Shown here piece by piece: positions 44,816 through 55,220 of a stretch of DNA of 64,000 bases. The stretch covers positions 19,591-83,590 of the forward strand of contig JAFGUB010000026.1 in NCBI GenBank assembly GCA_016938735.1. Direction: 5' to 3'. Position numbers and translations under genes: made by a program. The DNA is from Campylobacterales bacterium (GTDB lineage Bacteria > Campylobacterota > Campylobacteria > Campylobacterales > Sulfurimonadaceae). The notes beneath the pieces are model-generated. The model was given only the letters and a program-made list of their open reading frames with translations. It did not search any database and was not told where the DNA came from. Every line of letters starts with the position of its first letter. Within the stretch, counting starts at the first letter, position 1.

Positions 44816-46006
44816 TTAGGTGAGGGAGGTGGTTTGGTGTAGCCGTGTCAGTTCGACATAAAAGTCGCGCTCCGAGTGGCTCTCCAGCAGCCCGCTGTGG
44901 GGCATAAGGTCGTTGTAGAGCTTTTCGATTCCCTCTAGGCGATTGGGATAGAGCGAGCTTAGGATGATCGCGGAGATCTCCTTGCGTACCAGCACCGCAG
45001 GAGGCAAAATTCCCAGTTTGTAGAGCTTTAGGATCGAATCGGAGGCATAAGAGATGTGATGGTGGCGTCCGTGCGGGCAGGTGTGGGTGCTGACCAGCGT
45101 GGTGCAGATGTTGCAGTAGACGTACTCGCTAGCGATATCGATCTGGATGTCGATACCTTGCATCTTTTCAAGGAGCGACTGATCGAGTCTGCGGTCATAG
45201 TAGAGGTTGACTCCGGCGTGGTTTTGGCCGATGGTGAGAATATTACACCCGTAATTTCTGGCAATGATGGCATCAAGGATGATTTCGTTGTAGCCGCCGA
45301 AGATGTAGCTGCTCTCGAGCGGTACCACAATAACACGATTTTTGGGCAGAAAGTGGTGGATGAAGTAATCTAGCACCTTCGCTCGAAGCTCAAAGGTGAG
45401 ATCGGCGTTGTGGTAGGGCTTGAGCAGGAAGATGACCAATAGATCGCTTTTTTCGAGCGTCTGGCGGATGAGGCGCTCATGGGCGCGGTGGAAGGGATTG
45501 GCGGCCATCACGAGGGCGTTGGTGATGTTGGCCCCCGTTGCGGCTTTGAGCTCCGCGATCTGGGCTTTTGTGGCGAGCAGCTCTTCGTGTCTGATCTGAA
45601 GCGGCCCGCTGACCGCGTAGCGGCCGATGCGCTCGAAGTTGGAGAGGATGCCCGGATGATTGATATCATCGGTGCCGTACATGGTCAGTAGGCGCCGTTT
45701 GGGATCGATCTCGAAGACCTCCTCTATGATGATACTGCCCACGCGCTCTTTATTGCAGACGAGATCGAGCGTTTCGCCGACGGCAACACTGGTGAGCACC
45801 TCTTCATTGACCTTGCCGCTGGGGGCGAGCAGAAAGGGAAAAGGGAAGCTGATCCCGTTTACGAGACGGCTTTCGCACATCACCTCCATCTGCGCTTTGT
45901 TCATCAGCTCCGTAACGGGGTAGAGCAGCCCTGCTTTGAGCAGGCCTAAAGCCGAGATGGCCTGTTCATCGATGTAAAGTGCTCTATTTTTTCTTGACGA
46001 TGCCAT
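44816..46006 (-). CDS. ATP-sulfurylase-like protein with altered active site
   Basis: This is a 396-residue protein with the overall ATP sulfurylase layout: a PUA-like N-terminal half, then a nucleotidyltransferase half with HxxH kept (NPFHRAHERL) and a zinc site (YCNICTTLV, HTCPHG). The usual QTRNP motif reads VMAANP and GRDHAG reads GQNHAG, so both catalytic arginines and the aspartate are lost. Start chosen at the ATG that overlaps the regulator gene by 23 bases. In C. jejuni Cj1609 has the same neighbours, as far as I recall. It is probably not a normal sulfate adenylyltransferase; another nucleotidyl-transfer or binding role is possible. Confidence 0.72.
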   Translation of the reverse strand: MASSRKNRALYIDEQAISALGLLKAGLLYPVTELMNKAQMEVMCESRLVNGISFPFPFLLAPSGKVNEEVLTSVAVGETLDLVCNKERVGSIIIEEVFEIDPKRRLLTMYGTDDINHPGILSNFERIGRYAVSGPLQIRHEELLATKAQIAELKAATGANITNALVMAANPFHRAHERLIRQTLEKSDLLVIFLLKPYHNADLTFELRAKVLDYFIHHFLPKNRVIVVPLESSYIFGGYNEIILDAIIARNYGCNILTIGQNHAGVNLYYDRRLDQSLLEKMQGIDIQIDIASEYVYCNICTTLVSTHTCPHGRHHHISYASDSILKLYKLGILPPAVLVRKEISAIILSSLYPNRLEGIEKLYNDLMPHSGLLESHSERDFYVELTRLHQTTSLT

Positions 46007-46871
46007 ATTTCTTTCTCTTTTCCCATAGACTTTTACGAGAGATGCCCAATTTTTTGGAGAGTTCGGTATCCGGAAATTTGTTTTGATAGTGTAAAACAAT
46101 GTATTTGACATAATCCTCAATCGGCATGATGTCGCCTTGATCGAAGAGCTGGTTGTGGCTTTTAAGCTCCACCACGCGGTAGTCGATGTCGTGGATCTTC
46201 TCAGTACCTGCGACGATGATCTGGCGGTTGGCGATCAGGTTGAAAAAGCTGGGGTAATCGCTCTTTTTGAGCAGTTGAAAATCGGTGATGTAGATGATGG
46301 CCGATGGGGCGATCGTCGTGATCTGATGCAGTGCGTCGGGGCTTGAGAGTGAGATAAAGTAGAGGGTTTTTTTGCGCGTGGAGGCGTATTTAAAGGCAAA
46401 AGCGTCGCACTGTTTTTGGTTGGTGCCGGAGATAAAGAGCGGCAGCGATGCGCCGGCGAGTTCGCTGTCGATGGCGACGGTGTGGAAGGTGTAACTGAGG
46501 TAGCGCTCATAAGTGGTGTTGAGCCGTTTGAGTCGTTCGTAGTCCTGAAAGTGATCAATTTTGCGGATCAGATCTTTGATCATGAAGGGCTTTTGGATGT
46601 AGTCTTTGGCGCCGGCTTTGAGCGGCTTAGAGACGGTGTCGTTGGAGATGTAGCTCACCATCAAGATGATGACGGACTCTTTGTAGGCGTCGATGATGGG
46701 GTAAAAATCCTGACCGTTAATATTGGTCGAGAGCAATACGACGTCGTAGGCGGTTCCTTTGAAGGCATCTTTGATGGTACTGTAGTTATCGCACTGGTGG
46801 CCCAGTTCGGTGAGTTTGGCGGAGATACTTTGCGCCAGATAGATTTCGTTTTCCAGTATCAAAATTTTCAT
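45984..46871 (-). CDS. Atypical orphan response regulator, HP1021/Cj1608-like
   Basis: This is a 295-residue DNA-binding regulator. The N-terminal receiver-like domain has Ser48 in VVLLSTN where the phospho-accepting aspartate should be; the conserved lysine is kept (YIQKPF). The middle region has no Walker motifs. The C-terminus is a Fis-type helix-turn-helix (LSKKLGISRKSLWEKRKKYG). Helicobacter HP1021 and Campylobacter Cj1608 share this design; they are known as phosphorylation-independent, redox-responsive regulators of replication initiation and stress genes. Cysteines at about 27 and 162 could be sensors. Its start overlaps the ispDF stop by four bases. Confidence 0.82.
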   Translation of the reverse strand: MKILILENEIYLAQSISAKLTELGHQCDNYSTIKDAFKGTAYDVVLLSTNINGQDFYPIIDAYKESVIILMVSYISNDTVSKPLKAGAKDYIQKPFMIKDLIRKIDHFQDYERLKRLNTTYERYLSYTFHTVAIDSELAGASLPLFISGTNQKQCDAFAFKYASTRKKTLYFISLSSPDALHQITTIAPSAIIYITDFQLLKKSDYPSFFNLIANRQIIVAGTEKIHDIDYRVVELKSHNQLFDQGDIMPIEDYVKYIVLHYQNKFPDTELSKKLGISRKSLWEKRKKYGIVKKK

Positions 46872-47989
46872 GCTTGTGTCCAGTCAAAATAGTTGAGGGT
46901 GGCACCGGCGAGTACGCCTACGCCTTCTTTGCGGCCGATAAAGCCTAGATGTTCGGTGGTGGTCGCCTTGATGTTGACGCGTCCCATGGGGATGTTTAAA
47001 AGCTTGGACATACGCCTGCGCATGGCCTCTTTATAGTTTTGAAGTCGTGGGGTTTGAGCGATGATCGTGAGATCGACGTTGATGAGCTCAAAGCCGAAAT
47101 GGCGCAGTTTTTGGAAGGTTACATTTAAGAGCTCTGCTGAGTCGATATCTTTGTAGCGTGCATCGGTATCGGGAAAGAGCATTCCGATATCGCCAAGACC
47201 CGCAGCGCCCAGTAAGGCGTCGATAAGGGCGTGAATGGCGACGTCGCCGTCGCTGTGGGCTTTGAAGCCAAAGGGGGAATCAATCGTGACGCCGCAGAGC
47301 ACCATGGTGCGCCCCTCTTCAAAGGCGTGGACGTCAAAGCCGTTGCCGCTGAGCGTCGTGCGCGCTGGGGGCTGGAGGCAGGGGATTTTGGCAAGATCCT
47401 CGGCGAAGGTAATTTTGTGTGCCGCTTCGTCGCCTTCGATAAGCAGCCGAGTGCCGCCGCTTGCGACGATGGCGCTGCTCTCGTCGGTGTAGAGGGTATC
47501 GCTTTTTAATGCTTCGCGTAAGAGGGCGGTTTTGGAGAGCTGCGGCGTTTGCAGGCGTTGTACATCGGCACGTTCGATCGTTTCGCCCTGATAAACGATC
47601 GTATCGACGGCACTCAGTGCGGGGACGATGACGTCGGCTGCGCCTTTGTGTTCGATCAGCCGCTCAATCAGCGCCTCATCGACGCAGGCGCGGGCAATAT
47701 CACTGACCATGACAAACTCGGTATCGACCGCTTCGAGCGCATGGCGCAGCGAGGCTTGACGGTTCTCGCCGCCGGTGACAATCTGCTCATTGCTGTAAAG
47801 ACGCATAAAGGCGACTTCGTCGCCATGAGCGGCGATGATGATTTTTTTAAAAAAACCGCTGGCCTTGAGTCTATTGGTAACAAAAAGCCATAACGGATCA
47901 TGTCCGACGCGCAGCCATTGTTTTTTGAGAGGAAGCTTAAAACGGTTCGATTCTCCGGCAGAGAGCAGGATCAGCGTTAAATCGGACAA
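46868..47989 (-). CDS. ispDF: Bifunctional IspD/IspF isoprenoid synthesis enzyme
   Basis: This is a 373-residue fusion. IspD part (1-210): LILLSAGESNRFKLPLKKQWL, VSDIARACVDE and TPQLSKTALL. IspF part (215-373): GFDVHAFEEGR with zinc ligands Asp and His, KAHSDGDVAIHALIDALLGA and DIGMLFPDTDA. It performs steps three and five of the MEP pathway in the cytoplasm; the fusion is typical of Campylobacterota and alpha-proteobacteria. The start is TTG with AGGAG five to eight bases before it. Confidence 0.93.
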   Translation of the reverse strand: MSDLTLILLSAGESNRFKLPLKKQWLRVGHDPLWLFVTNRLKASGFFKKIIIAAHGDEVAFMRLYSNEQIVTGGENRQASLRHALEAVDTEFVMVSDIARACVDEALIERLIEHKGAADVIVPALSAVDTIVYQGETIERADVQRLQTPQLSKTALLREALKSDTLYTDESSAIVASGGTRLLIEGDEAAHKITFAEDLAKIPCLQPPARTTLSGNGFDVHAFEEGRTMVLCGVTIDSPFGFKAHSDGDVAIHALIDALLGAAGLGDIGMLFPDTDARYKDIDSAELLNVTFQKLRHFGFELINVDLTIIAQTPRLQNYKEAMRRRMSKLLNIPMGRVNIKATTTEHLGFIGRKEGVGVLAGATLNYFDWTQA

Positions 47990-48007
47990 AAAAACTCCTG
48001 TTTTTAG

Positions 48008-49588
<1,581 letters not shown>

Positions 49589-49613
49589 ACACTATTACAT
49601 TTAAGGAATAAAT

Positions 49614-50771
49614 ATGACAAGAGAGATTGCCGAAAACGCTCTGCGCAAAGTGACCTATCCCGGATTTACCAAGGATATCGTCACTTTTGGATTTGTAAAG
49701 AATATCGAGATTACCGGTACGAATGTACATGTAAACGTCGATATCACCTCCAGTGCCCCTGAAGTGGCCCACCAGATTACCCTTGAGGCAACCGAGGAGC
49801 TGAAGCGCGCGGGTGCCAAAGAGGTCGTTGTCACGATCAATGCACCTAAAATACCGCGCGAAAGCTCTTCCAAGGGTAAAAACATCGCGCCGCATGTGAA
49901 GAATTTCATTATGGTCAGCTCCGGTAAAGGCGGGGTGGGTAAATCGACCTCTTCGGTCAACCTTGCCGTAGCGCTTGCGATGCAGGGCAAAAAAGTGGGG
50001 TTGCTCGATGCCGATATTTACGGTCCCAATGTACCGCGCATGATGGGTGTAGAGAACATCAAGCCTGAGATTTCTGGCAACAAAGTGCTTCCGATCAAAG
50101 CCTACGGTGTCGAGATGATGTCGATGGGCAGTCTGATGGAAGAGGGACAGTCGCTGATTTGGCGCGGCTCTATGATCATGAAGGCGATCGAGCAGTTCTT
50201 GCGCGATATTTTGTGGTCGGATTTGGATGTGCTGGTGATCGATATGCCTCCGGGTACCGGCGATGCGCAACTCACTCTGGCTCAGAGCGTGCCCGTGACA
50301 CTCGGTGTGACGGTCACCACGCCGCAGCAGGTTTCGCTCGATGACTCCAAACGATCGCTCGATATGTTCAAAAAGCTGCACATCCCCATCGCGGGAATTA
50401 TCGAAAACATGAGCGGCTTTATCGCGCCCGATACCGGCGTGGAGTATGACATCTTCGGCATGGGGACGACCCAGCCGATGGCGGATGCCTTTGGAACCAA
50501 GATCCTAGCACAGATTCCCATCGAACCCGCGATCCGAACGGGTGGCGACACCGGCAAACCGGTCGTCTACTTCGCACCGCAGTCCGAGACGGCCAAGCGC
50601 TATATGAAAGCGGCTGAAGAGATGTGGGCGCAGATCGAGAAGATCAACGCAGAGGGCGGCGTGGACAACCAGGCCATCCAACCTACCACGCCTCCGGGCG
50701 TGAGCGCTTGCTCGACCCCCGCACAACCCGCGCAATCCGCCCATCAGGGCGGAAGTTGCGGCTGCCACTAA
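49614..50771 (+). CDS. mrp: Mrp/ApbC-family iron-sulfur cluster carrier ATPase
   Basis: This is a 385-residue protein. The N-terminal MIP18 (DUF59) domain (1-80) is followed by a deviant Walker A VSSGKGGVGKSTSSVN (near 103) and the motifs DADIYGPNVPRMMG and DMPPGTGDAQLTL. The tail is rich in Cys, Gly and Pro and ends GGSCGCH. It loads Fe-S clusters onto target proteins, in keeping with the many Fe-S enzymes here. The leader carries TTACATTTAA, a one-mismatch form of the palindrome, running into the AAGGA site. Confidence 0.92.
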   Translation: MTREIAENALRKVTYPGFTKDIVTFGFVKNIEITGTNVHVNVDITSSAPEVAHQITLEATEELKRAGAKEVVVTINAPKIPRESSSKGKNIAPHVKNFIMVSSGKGGVGKSTSSVNLAVALAMQGKKVGLLDADIYGPNVPRMMGVENIKPEISGNKVLPIKAYGVEMMSMGSLMEEGQSLIWRGSMIMKAIEQFLRDILWSDLDVLVIDMPPGTGDAQLTLAQSVPVTLGVTVTTPQQVSLDDSKRSLDMFKKLHIPIAGIIENMSGFIAPDTGVEYDIFGMGTTQPMADAFGTKILAQIPIEPAIRTGGDTGKPVVYFAPQSETAKRYMKAAEEMWAQIEKINAEGGVDNQAIQPTTPPGVSACSTPAQPAQSAHQGGSCGCH

Positions 50772-50781
50772 ACCCCTTGGC

Positions 50782-50791
50782 TTACATGTAA
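50782..50791. repeat. TTACATGTAA palindrome, left arm of the mrp/glmS hairpin
   Basis: Exact intergenic copy. Confidence 0.9.
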
Positions 50792-50796
50792 AACCT

Positions 50797-50806
50797 TTAC
50801 ATGTAA
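50797..50806. repeat. TTACATGTAA palindrome, right arm of the mrp/glmS hairpin
   Basis: Exact intergenic copy, five bases after the left arm. Confidence 0.9.
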
Positions 50807-50816
50807 GCGTCTTCTT

Positions 50817-52631
50817 CTACTCTACTGTGACACTTTTGGCCAGATTTCTAGGCATATCCACATCGTTGCCCAAGCGTACCGCAATTTCCATCGAGAGCAG
50901 TTGCAGCGCTACCATCATCTCGAAAAACTCCAGCATATAGTGATTACATGTAGAGATGGGAATAAAGTCATCGGCTTTTTCAAATGGTTCTGAGGAGATG
51001 ACGCAGATAGTGGCGTCGCGGGCGCTGAGCTCTTCAACGTTGCTTTTGGCTTTGTCAAAAAGCATGTGGCGCGGCAGCAAGGCGATGGTGAAGAGTTCGG
51101 GGTCTGCCAGGGCGATGGGGCCGTGTTTCATCTCGCCTGAGGGGTAGCCCTCGGTGTGAAGGTAGCTGATCTCTTTGAGTTTGAGCGCCCCTTCGAGTGC
51201 GAGCGGATAAAAAACGTCGCGGCCGATAAAGAAGAAGCCGTGTCCGTGGAGGTAGCGTTTGGAGAGGCGGCGGGTGCGTTCGTGCAGAGCGTCGCTCACG
51301 GCGGTTTTGGCGGGTACTTCACGCAATGTTGTAATCTCTGCGGCAATCGCCTCGCGGCTCATGGTGCCGCGCGCTTTGGCGAAGTAGAGCGAGAGCATCC
51401 ACAGTACGGCCACCTGTGTAGCGAAGGCTTTGGTCGAGGCGACCCCTTTTTCGATGCCGGCGCGCGCCAAGATGGTGTAGTCGCTTAGGCGTACCATCGA
51501 GGAGTTGTCCACGTTGCAGATGGCCAGCGTGCGCAGTCCGGCGGCTTTGGCCATTTTGAGGCTCTCTAGGGTGTCGGCGGTTTCACCGCTTTGGCTGATG
51601 ACGACAAAAAGGGTGCTTTTGCGCAGCAGCGGTTCGCGGTAGCGAAATTCGCTCGCAAACGCGACGTGCGTTTCGATTTTGGCGAGCCGCTCAAAGAGGT
51701 AGCTGGCGGCGAGTGCTGAGTGGTAACTGGTGCCACAGGAGCAGAAGGTGACGTTCTCTATGCCCTCAAGTATGGCGGAATCAAGCTCTTCAAAGAGAAT
51801 TTCGCCATCACCCAATCGTCCGAGCATCGCATCGCTAAGCACCGTGGACTGCTCGTAGATCTCCTTTTCCATAAAGAAACGGTAGCCCTCTTTTTGGGCA
51901 GAGAGTTTGGATTCGGGCAGGGCGCACAGAGCAGGGGTGATCGGTTTGTGCTCTTTGTTAAATAGGGCGATGGTCTCCGGATCAAGGTAGCCGTATTCGC
52001 CGTCGTTTAGGTAGATCACTTGATCACACTTGCCGATCAGCGCGGCGTCGGAGGAGCCAAAAAACTTCTCATGCTGCGCATTGATGCCGATGATGAGCGG
52101 CGAGCCGTGCTTGGCGAAGAAGATGCGCTCGCTAAGCGAAGTGGTTACGAGCAAAATGGCAAACGCCCCTTCAAGCCGTGCGAGCGTCGCTTGGAACGCC
52201 TCAAACGCCTCCATACCCTGCTCAAAATAGTACTCGAAGAGGTGGACGATCACTTCGGTATCGGTTTGAGAGAGGAAAGTTTTGCCCGCTTCGATCATCT
52301 CGCGTTTGAGCTCTTGGTAGTTTTCGATGATACCGTTGTGGACGACGTACGAAAACTGCCCCATGTGCGGATGTGCATTGAGCTCCGTGGGTTTGCCGTG
52401 GGTCGCCCAGCGGGTGTGGCCGATGCCGACCGCGAACCCCTCGGTAGCGTAATTGGCGCACTTCTCTTCAAGATTGACCAGTTTGCCCAGCGCCTTGAAA
52501 CTTTTAAACGCACCTTGTTGCAGTACCGCGATGCCTGCTGAGTCGTAGCCGCGGTATTCGAGCTCTTTGAGTCCTTCAAGAAGGAGACCTTTGGTTTCAC
52601 GCGCTCCGATGTAGCCTACGATGCCGCACAT
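50817..52631 (-). CDS. glmS: Glutamine-fructose-6-phosphate aminotransferase (isomerising)
   Basis: This is a 604-residue enzyme starting MCGIVGYIG, where Cys2 is the glutaminase nucleophile. TRWATHGKPTELNAHPH belongs to the same domain. Two SIS domains follow (FCSCGTSYHSALAASYLFE, VVISQSGETADTLESL, THSEGYPS-like HTEGYPSGEMKHGPIAL), ending NLAKSVTVE with the catalytic C-terminus. It makes glucosamine-6-phosphate for peptidoglycan and LPS. Its ATG overlaps the glnD stop by one base; no glmS ribozyme was seen. Confidence 0.95.
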   Translation of the reverse strand: MCGIVGYIGARETKGLLLEGLKELEYRGYDSAGIAVLQQGAFKSFKALGKLVNLEEKCANYATEGFAVGIGHTRWATHGKPTELNAHPHMGQFSYVVHNGIIENYQELKREMIEAGKTFLSQTDTEVIVHLFEYYFEQGMEAFEAFQATLARLEGAFAILLVTTSLSERIFFAKHGSPLIIGINAQHEKFFGSSDAALIGKCDQVIYLNDGEYGYLDPETIALFNKEHKPITPALCALPESKLSAQKEGYRFFMEKEIYEQSTVLSDAMLGRLGDGEILFEELDSAILEGIENVTFCSCGTSYHSALAASYLFERLAKIETHVAFASEFRYREPLLRKSTLFVVISQSGETADTLESLKMAKAAGLRTLAICNVDNSSMVRLSDYTILARAGIEKGVASTKAFATQVAVLWMLSLYFAKARGTMSREAIAAEITTLREVPAKTAVSDALHERTRRLSKRYLHGHGFFFIGRDVFYPLALEGALKLKEISYLHTEGYPSGEMKHGPIALADPELFTIALLPRHMLFDKAKSNVEELSARDATICVISSEPFEKADDFIPISTCNHYMLEFFEMMVALQLLSMEIAVRLGNDVDMPRNLAKSVTVE

Positions 52632-55141
52632 TATTTCATTCCTTTGATGAGAAGATCGATCACTTTTTCGGCATTATCGCACATGCCGCTCTCTTTTTCG
52701 ATTAAGAAGTGGTCGTTGGCGCGTGTTTTTGTGGAGTAGATTTTGGCGGTGGCGACGTTGACATGTAGGGCGTCGAAGCAGTTCATGATGTAGGCGAGCA
52801 GCCCTTTTTGGTTGGAGGTATTAACGATCATTTCGGCAAACGTTTTGGAGTGTTCACAGTCGAAGCTGATCTCGCTGCGTTTGATGATGGGCTGTTTTAG
52901 GGCGATGGAGCGGCTCATGTCGAAAGAGTCTTCGATGATCCGCTCGATTTCACCGAGGGTCTCCTCTGCCGGAAGCAGGGCAAATTCGAGCTTGAAGTAC
53001 TTCACTCCGTCAAAGAGGGTGAAGATGTCCATTGCGACCACATCGAGATAGCTGAGGCTGCCGAGCAAAAAGCCCAGGTTGAGTGGGATTTTACGCCAGA
53101 TTTTGATGATAAAGGTCTTCTCAACGGAGATCTCAAAGTAGAAGCGCTCCACATTTTGCGCCTTTTGACAGATGGCGAGCAGTTCGTTTTGGCTCGATTT
53201 GAGAAAAAAGAGGTTCGATTCGACACTGAGAATCTTCTTTTGTAGTGCTTTGGGCAGTTCGGTGAAGGCGTCGGCGTTGGCGAGGCGCTTCTCGATGCGT
53301 AGGCGCTTGCTGGCATCGGTGATGCGTTCGGCGTTTTGGGAGACTTCGAGCGCTTTTTCGTAGAGCTCGCGCAGCAGTCTGGCGTTGAACGAGGTGTAGA
53401 TTCCGCTGCCCACGCCGTTGATGTCGGCGTAGGTGAGAATGTAGAGCAATTTGAGGTTTTGGGCGCTTTGGATGCTTGACATAAAGCGGTACAAGGTCTC
53501 TTCGTTGTAGATGTTCTCTTTAAACGCCACGCCCGACATGCGGATATGGTAGCGCACCAAAAGGGCGCAGAGCTGCTGGTCGGTTTCATTGAAGCCAAGT
53601 TGCCTTGCAAATGGAACGATCAGTTTAGCGCCCACTTCACTGTGGTCTTGTTTACGCCCTTTGCCGGTGTCGTGCAGCAAGACGATCACCTTGAGCAGGG
53701 TCTGCTCTTTGGGGCTTAGGGTGTTGTAGAGCGCGAGAATATACGGATCGCCGATGTGCTCGAGCGCGGCGATACACTTGATGGAGTGCAGATCGACGGG
53801 ATAGTGGTGGTAGCCATCAAACTGCGGCAGGTGGGCGACTTTGCGAAAGGCACCGATGAGGTGCTGCAAGATGCCCGCATGGTAAAAGAGCTCCAAGAAG
53901 CAGTACATATAACGCCGCTCAAAAAGGGCGCGCAGCAGTGTGTAGGTTGCTTTTTTGAGCGGATGACGGATAGCAGCGTAGGTAAAAAGGGCTAAAAAAC
54001 TCGGATCAAACTGCCAGACACGATCTTCCAGCCGTAGCAGCAGCTCCAGCAGCGCTTCGATCTTGAACACCGGGGCAGTGGCCGTGGCGAAGAGACGCGT
54101 GTCAATGCGGTAGATGTGCGGTGCGATACGCCCTGCACGCAAAGCGCTAAAGGGGTACTCGCCGACGAGCAGCGGGCGGATCATCTTTTTGACGTAGATT
54201 TGGGTGAAGTTGTTGATGCGCCACTGCGCTTCGAGTAGTTTGCTCACGAGCTTGCGCTCATCTTCAAAGCCCAGCATCCGCGCCGCTTCGTGCATCTGAT
54301 CGAGTGTGAGCTGGTCTTGCTGTTTTTTGCTCATAAGGTGTAAGGCGCTGCGCACTCTAAAGAGCAGCTCCAGCGCCACGCGGTAGTCGCGGTACTGCTC
54401 ATCGCTAAAGAGCGTGCCTGAGAGCTCCTTGAGGTTGCCGACGCCATAGATCGTATTGGCGATCCAGTAGAGCAGTTGCGAATCGCGCAGCCCCCCCACA
54501 CTCTCTTTGATGTTGGGCTGCATAGATTGGGGGTATTTGCGGCGGCGTTGGTGCGCCTCTTCGATCTTCTCTAAGATAAAGCCTTTGGGGTTGGTGTGGC
54601 GGATGATACCCAGTTGGCGCTGCGTGGCGCTCCAGGTAAAAGGCGAGCCGATGATGAGCCGCGACTCCATCAGCGCCGTGCGGATCGTGATATCTTCGCC
54701 GGCGGCTTTGGGAAGATCGCTTGTCTCATGCACGCGGTGGCCGAGTTTGAGCCCCGTATCCCATACCATATAAAGAAACTTCTCGATGATCTTTTGGGTG
54801 TTGTAGCCTTCACAGGGTTCATAGACGATGAGCAGGTCGATGTCGGAGTGCACACAGAGCTGTTCGCGCCCGTAGCTGCCCAGCGCAATAAGGGCGATGG
54901 GGATGGAGCCGCGCATCGGCAGATAGTTGCCGAAGGTGCGCCGCAATACGGTTTTGTACATGGCGGCAATGAGAGAGTCGAGGGTTTTGGTGTGCTTGAC
55001 CAAAAAATCTTTGCCCTGATTGACCTCAAAAATTTGCTGTAGCGAATCGCGGTAGGCGGCAATTTCGGCTTTGAAAAGCTTGGAAATCGCAAAGTCGGGG
55101 GCGTTTTGTTCGATGAGGTCTTCGATCTTTTCTTCGAGCAT
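52631..55141 (-). CDS. glnD: PII uridylyltransferase/uridylyl-removing enzyme
   Basis: This is an 836-residue nitrogen sensor. The nucleotidyltransferase motif is LGSYGREQLCVHSDIDLLIV (near 90-110), the HD domain has VVLLHDTGKGRKQDHSEVG (near 490), and a C-terminal ACT-like domain covers NQKGLLAYIMNCFDALHVNV. It modifies PII proteins in response to glutamine. It shares a promoter region holding TTACATGTAA with the divergent mqnE and is followed by glmS, so both genes of this operon are glutamine-linked. Confidence 0.9.
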   Translation of the reverse strand: MLEEKIEDLIEQNAPDFAISKLFKAEIAAYRDSLQQIFEVNQGKDFLVKHTKTLDSLIAAMYKTVLRRTFGNYLPMRGSIPIALIALGSYGREQLCVHSDIDLLIVYEPCEGYNTQKIIEKFLYMVWDTGLKLGHRVHETSDLPKAAGEDITIRTALMESRLIIGSPFTWSATQRQLGIIRHTNPKGFILEKIEEAHQRRRKYPQSMQPNIKESVGGLRDSQLLYWIANTIYGVGNLKELSGTLFSDEQYRDYRVALELLFRVRSALHLMSKKQQDQLTLDQMHEAARMLGFEDERKLVSKLLEAQWRINNFTQIYVKKMIRPLLVGEYPFSALRAGRIAPHIYRIDTRLFATATAPVFKIEALLELLLRLEDRVWQFDPSFLALFTYAAIRHPLKKATYTLLRALFERRYMYCFLELFYHAGILQHLIGAFRKVAHLPQFDGYHHYPVDLHSIKCIAALEHIGDPYILALYNTLSPKEQTLLKVIVLLHDTGKGRKQDHSEVGAKLIVPFARQLGFNETDQQLCALLVRYHIRMSGVAFKENIYNEETLYRFMSSIQSAQNLKLLYILTYADINGVGSGIYTSFNARLLRELYEKALEVSQNAERITDASKRLRIEKRLANADAFTELPKALQKKILSVESNLFFLKSSQNELLAICQKAQNVERFYFEISVEKTFIIKIWRKIPLNLGFLLGSLSYLDVVAMDIFTLFDGVKYFKLEFALLPAEETLGEIERIIEDSFDMSRSIALKQPIIKRSEISFDCEHSKTFAEMIVNTSNQKGLLAYIMNCFDALHVNVATAKIYSTKTRANDHFLIEKESGMCDNAEKVIDLLIKGMK

Positions 55142-55164
55142 GTTGGGGCTACTTTTTGGGTGTT

Positions 55165-55170
55165 ATTGTA
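55165..55170 (-). promoter_or_regulatory. -10 box of glnD
   Basis: TACAAT on the reverse strand lies about 24 bases upstream of the glnD ATG. The palindrome at 55173-55182 begins three bases upstream of it, inside the spacer. Confidence 0.5.
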
Positions 55171-55172
55171 GC

Positions 55173-55182
55173 TTACATGTAA
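55173..55182. repeat. TTACATGTAA palindrome in the glnD/mqnE promoter region
   Basis: Exact intergenic copy between the -10 boxes of two divergent genes. Confidence 0.9.
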
Positions 55183-55192
55183 GGGGCTTGGT

Positions 55193-55198
55193 TATAAT
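55193..55198 (+). promoter_or_regulatory. -10 box of mqnE
   Basis: TATAAT lies 22 bases upstream of the mqnE ATG. The palindrome at 55173-55182 sits in the -35 to spacer region. Confidence 0.6.
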
Positions 55199-55220
55199 GG
55201 CGGCAAAAAAAAGAGGCACT

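Larger units (their letters stand above)
50780..50808. terminator. 13-bp perfect hairpin built from two TTACATGTAA palindromes between convergent mrp and glmS
   Basis: GCTTACATGTAAA, a 3-base loop ACC, and TTTACATGTAAGC form a perfect 13-bp stem lying 9 bases from each stop codon. It is a good candidate for a bidirectional transcription terminator or transcript-end stabiliser, although T-runs are weak. Confidence 0.65.

Noticed and set aside
50772..52631. glmS ribozyme
   Set aside because: The glmS start overlaps the glnD stop, leaving no leader for a ribozyme.
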